Assembly: GCA_016717145.1 (NCBI GenBank)
Contig: JADKGD010000072.1
Location: forward strand, 1 to 16,290
Reading direction: 5' to 3'
Origin: Saprospiraceae bacterium
GTDB taxonomy: Bacteria; Bacteroidota; Bacteroidia; Chitinophagales; Saprospiraceae
DNA length: 16,290 nucleotides
Shown here: positions 15,812 to 16,290 of the stretch, one piece after another
Position numbering within the stretch: the first letter of the stretch is position 1
Layout: every line of letters begins with the position of its first letter
Notes under the pieces: generated by a model
Database searches by the model: none
What the model saw: only the letters and a program-made list of their open reading frames with translations
Told to the model about the DNA's origin: nothing
Made by a program: the position numbers and the translations under genes

Positions 15812-16199
15812 ATGAAACAAAAATCTTACTTACATTATCTTACTTTCTTGATGTTCATATCAACAGAAACAGATGCCCAGGTTAGGACAGATAGTACTAA
15901 AGCCCGAGAGATAGGAATTAAGTCAAGAGGAATTAATGATTTTTCCATTCAATATTTTTAGAAGTAATAAAAGGCTTTATCGTATCTCCGGAGATATTCA
16001 GGGGGGATATTTTCTCTCGAAAACAAATTCAAATTATAACACAATATCATTAACTGATTCTACGCCACTAATTTTGCCGCAAAATAATTCTTATGACTTC
16101 AAACTCTCTAGATTTTGGCTTAAACTTTTTGGTAGTATGTTTAAAAAAAGATTTGTTTCATTAAATTTGGATTTTTATTTGGGCAAGTCATATCTTTAA
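15812..16199 (+). CDS. Secreted, probably outer-membrane protein (one frameshift, may run past the window)
   Basis: ATG 15812 stands directly at the end of leader repeat copy 2. The N-terminus MKQKSYLHYLTFLMFISTET, then DAQVRTDS, is a signal peptide with cleavage near DAQ. One extra T in the T5 run at 15955-15959 must be dropped; the frame then goes on with IQYFRSNKRLYRISGDIQGG, YFLSKTNSNYNTISLTDSTP and alternating-residue strands to a stop at 16197-16199, 128 residues. The REIGIKSRGINDFSIQYF opening resembles outer-membrane beta-barrel-like proteins of Bacteroidota. From about 16180 another frame stays open to the window end, so the true protein may be longer after another shift. Function is unknown. 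Confidence 0.6.
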
Positions 16200-16290
16200 T
16201 TACCGAAGGAATGCTAACAAGTAACTTCATCACGTGTAGCACCAATTTTCATGCTACCGAAACTACAAACAGAACTTTAACCAAACATGA

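Noticed and set aside
1..16290. CRISPR array, tRNA, rRNA, retron or toxin-antitoxin pair
   Set aside because: I saw no regularly spaced short repeats, no tRNA-like fold, no reverse-transcriptase motif and no recognisable toxin or antitoxin in either strand.

Overview
The window reads as Bacteroidota DNA, probably of the Saprospiria/Chitinophagia/Flavobacteriia type. Signs of this are a type IX secretion C-terminal sorting domain, a SprB-like repeat, few Shine-Dalgarno sequences, two good matches to the Bacteroidota -7 promoter element (TAnnTTTG), low GC over most of the length, and a set of small proteins of a kind seen in that phylum. No RNA genes, CRISPR array, integrase or transposase were found.

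Layout. (1) 1-943: 3' end of a large secreted type IX protein, more GC-rich than the rest and broken by single-base shifts. (2) 1075-1710: SAM-dependent methyltransferase. (3) 1984-6600: intact forward genes for a polytopic DUF2339 membrane protein, an overlapping DUF3999-like envelope protein, a DinB-like protein and a small four-helix membrane protein. (4) 6727-9175: a LysR regulator divergent from a Thermus/Rickettsia-type isocitrate dehydrogenase (icd), with two dyads and a promoter between them. (5) 9214-15811: two copies of a ~150-base hairpin-bearing element, each ending at a start codon, bracket small accessory genes: an 80-residue conserved protein, a DUF6671 protein, a secreted leucine-rich-repeat protein, a Crp/Fnr regulator, a SRPBCC protein, an endonuclease/exonuclease/phosphatase protein and a HEAT-like protein. 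(6) 15812 to the end: a secreted, probably outer-membrane protein.

A key caution is that nearly every gene in 1-943 and 6727-16199 needs one or more single-base shifts to read through, while 1075-6600 is clean. The shifts often sit in or beside homopolymers, and the protein on both sides stays well conserved, including catalytic residues and the housekeeping icd. I infer uncorrected indel errors in low-coverage sequence rather than gene death, though real decay of some accessory genes cannot be excluded. I give each such gene as one reconstructed span.

Functionally, the DUF2339/DUF3999 pair looks like a two-part envelope complex of unknown role. The LysR gene probably controls icd, and the repeated leader may give two genes a common kind of 5' control. 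I did not see a clearly new defence or biosynthetic system. The most unusual items are the repeated start-codon-abutting leader, the DUF2339/DUF3999 pair, and a composition break inside the type IX protein.
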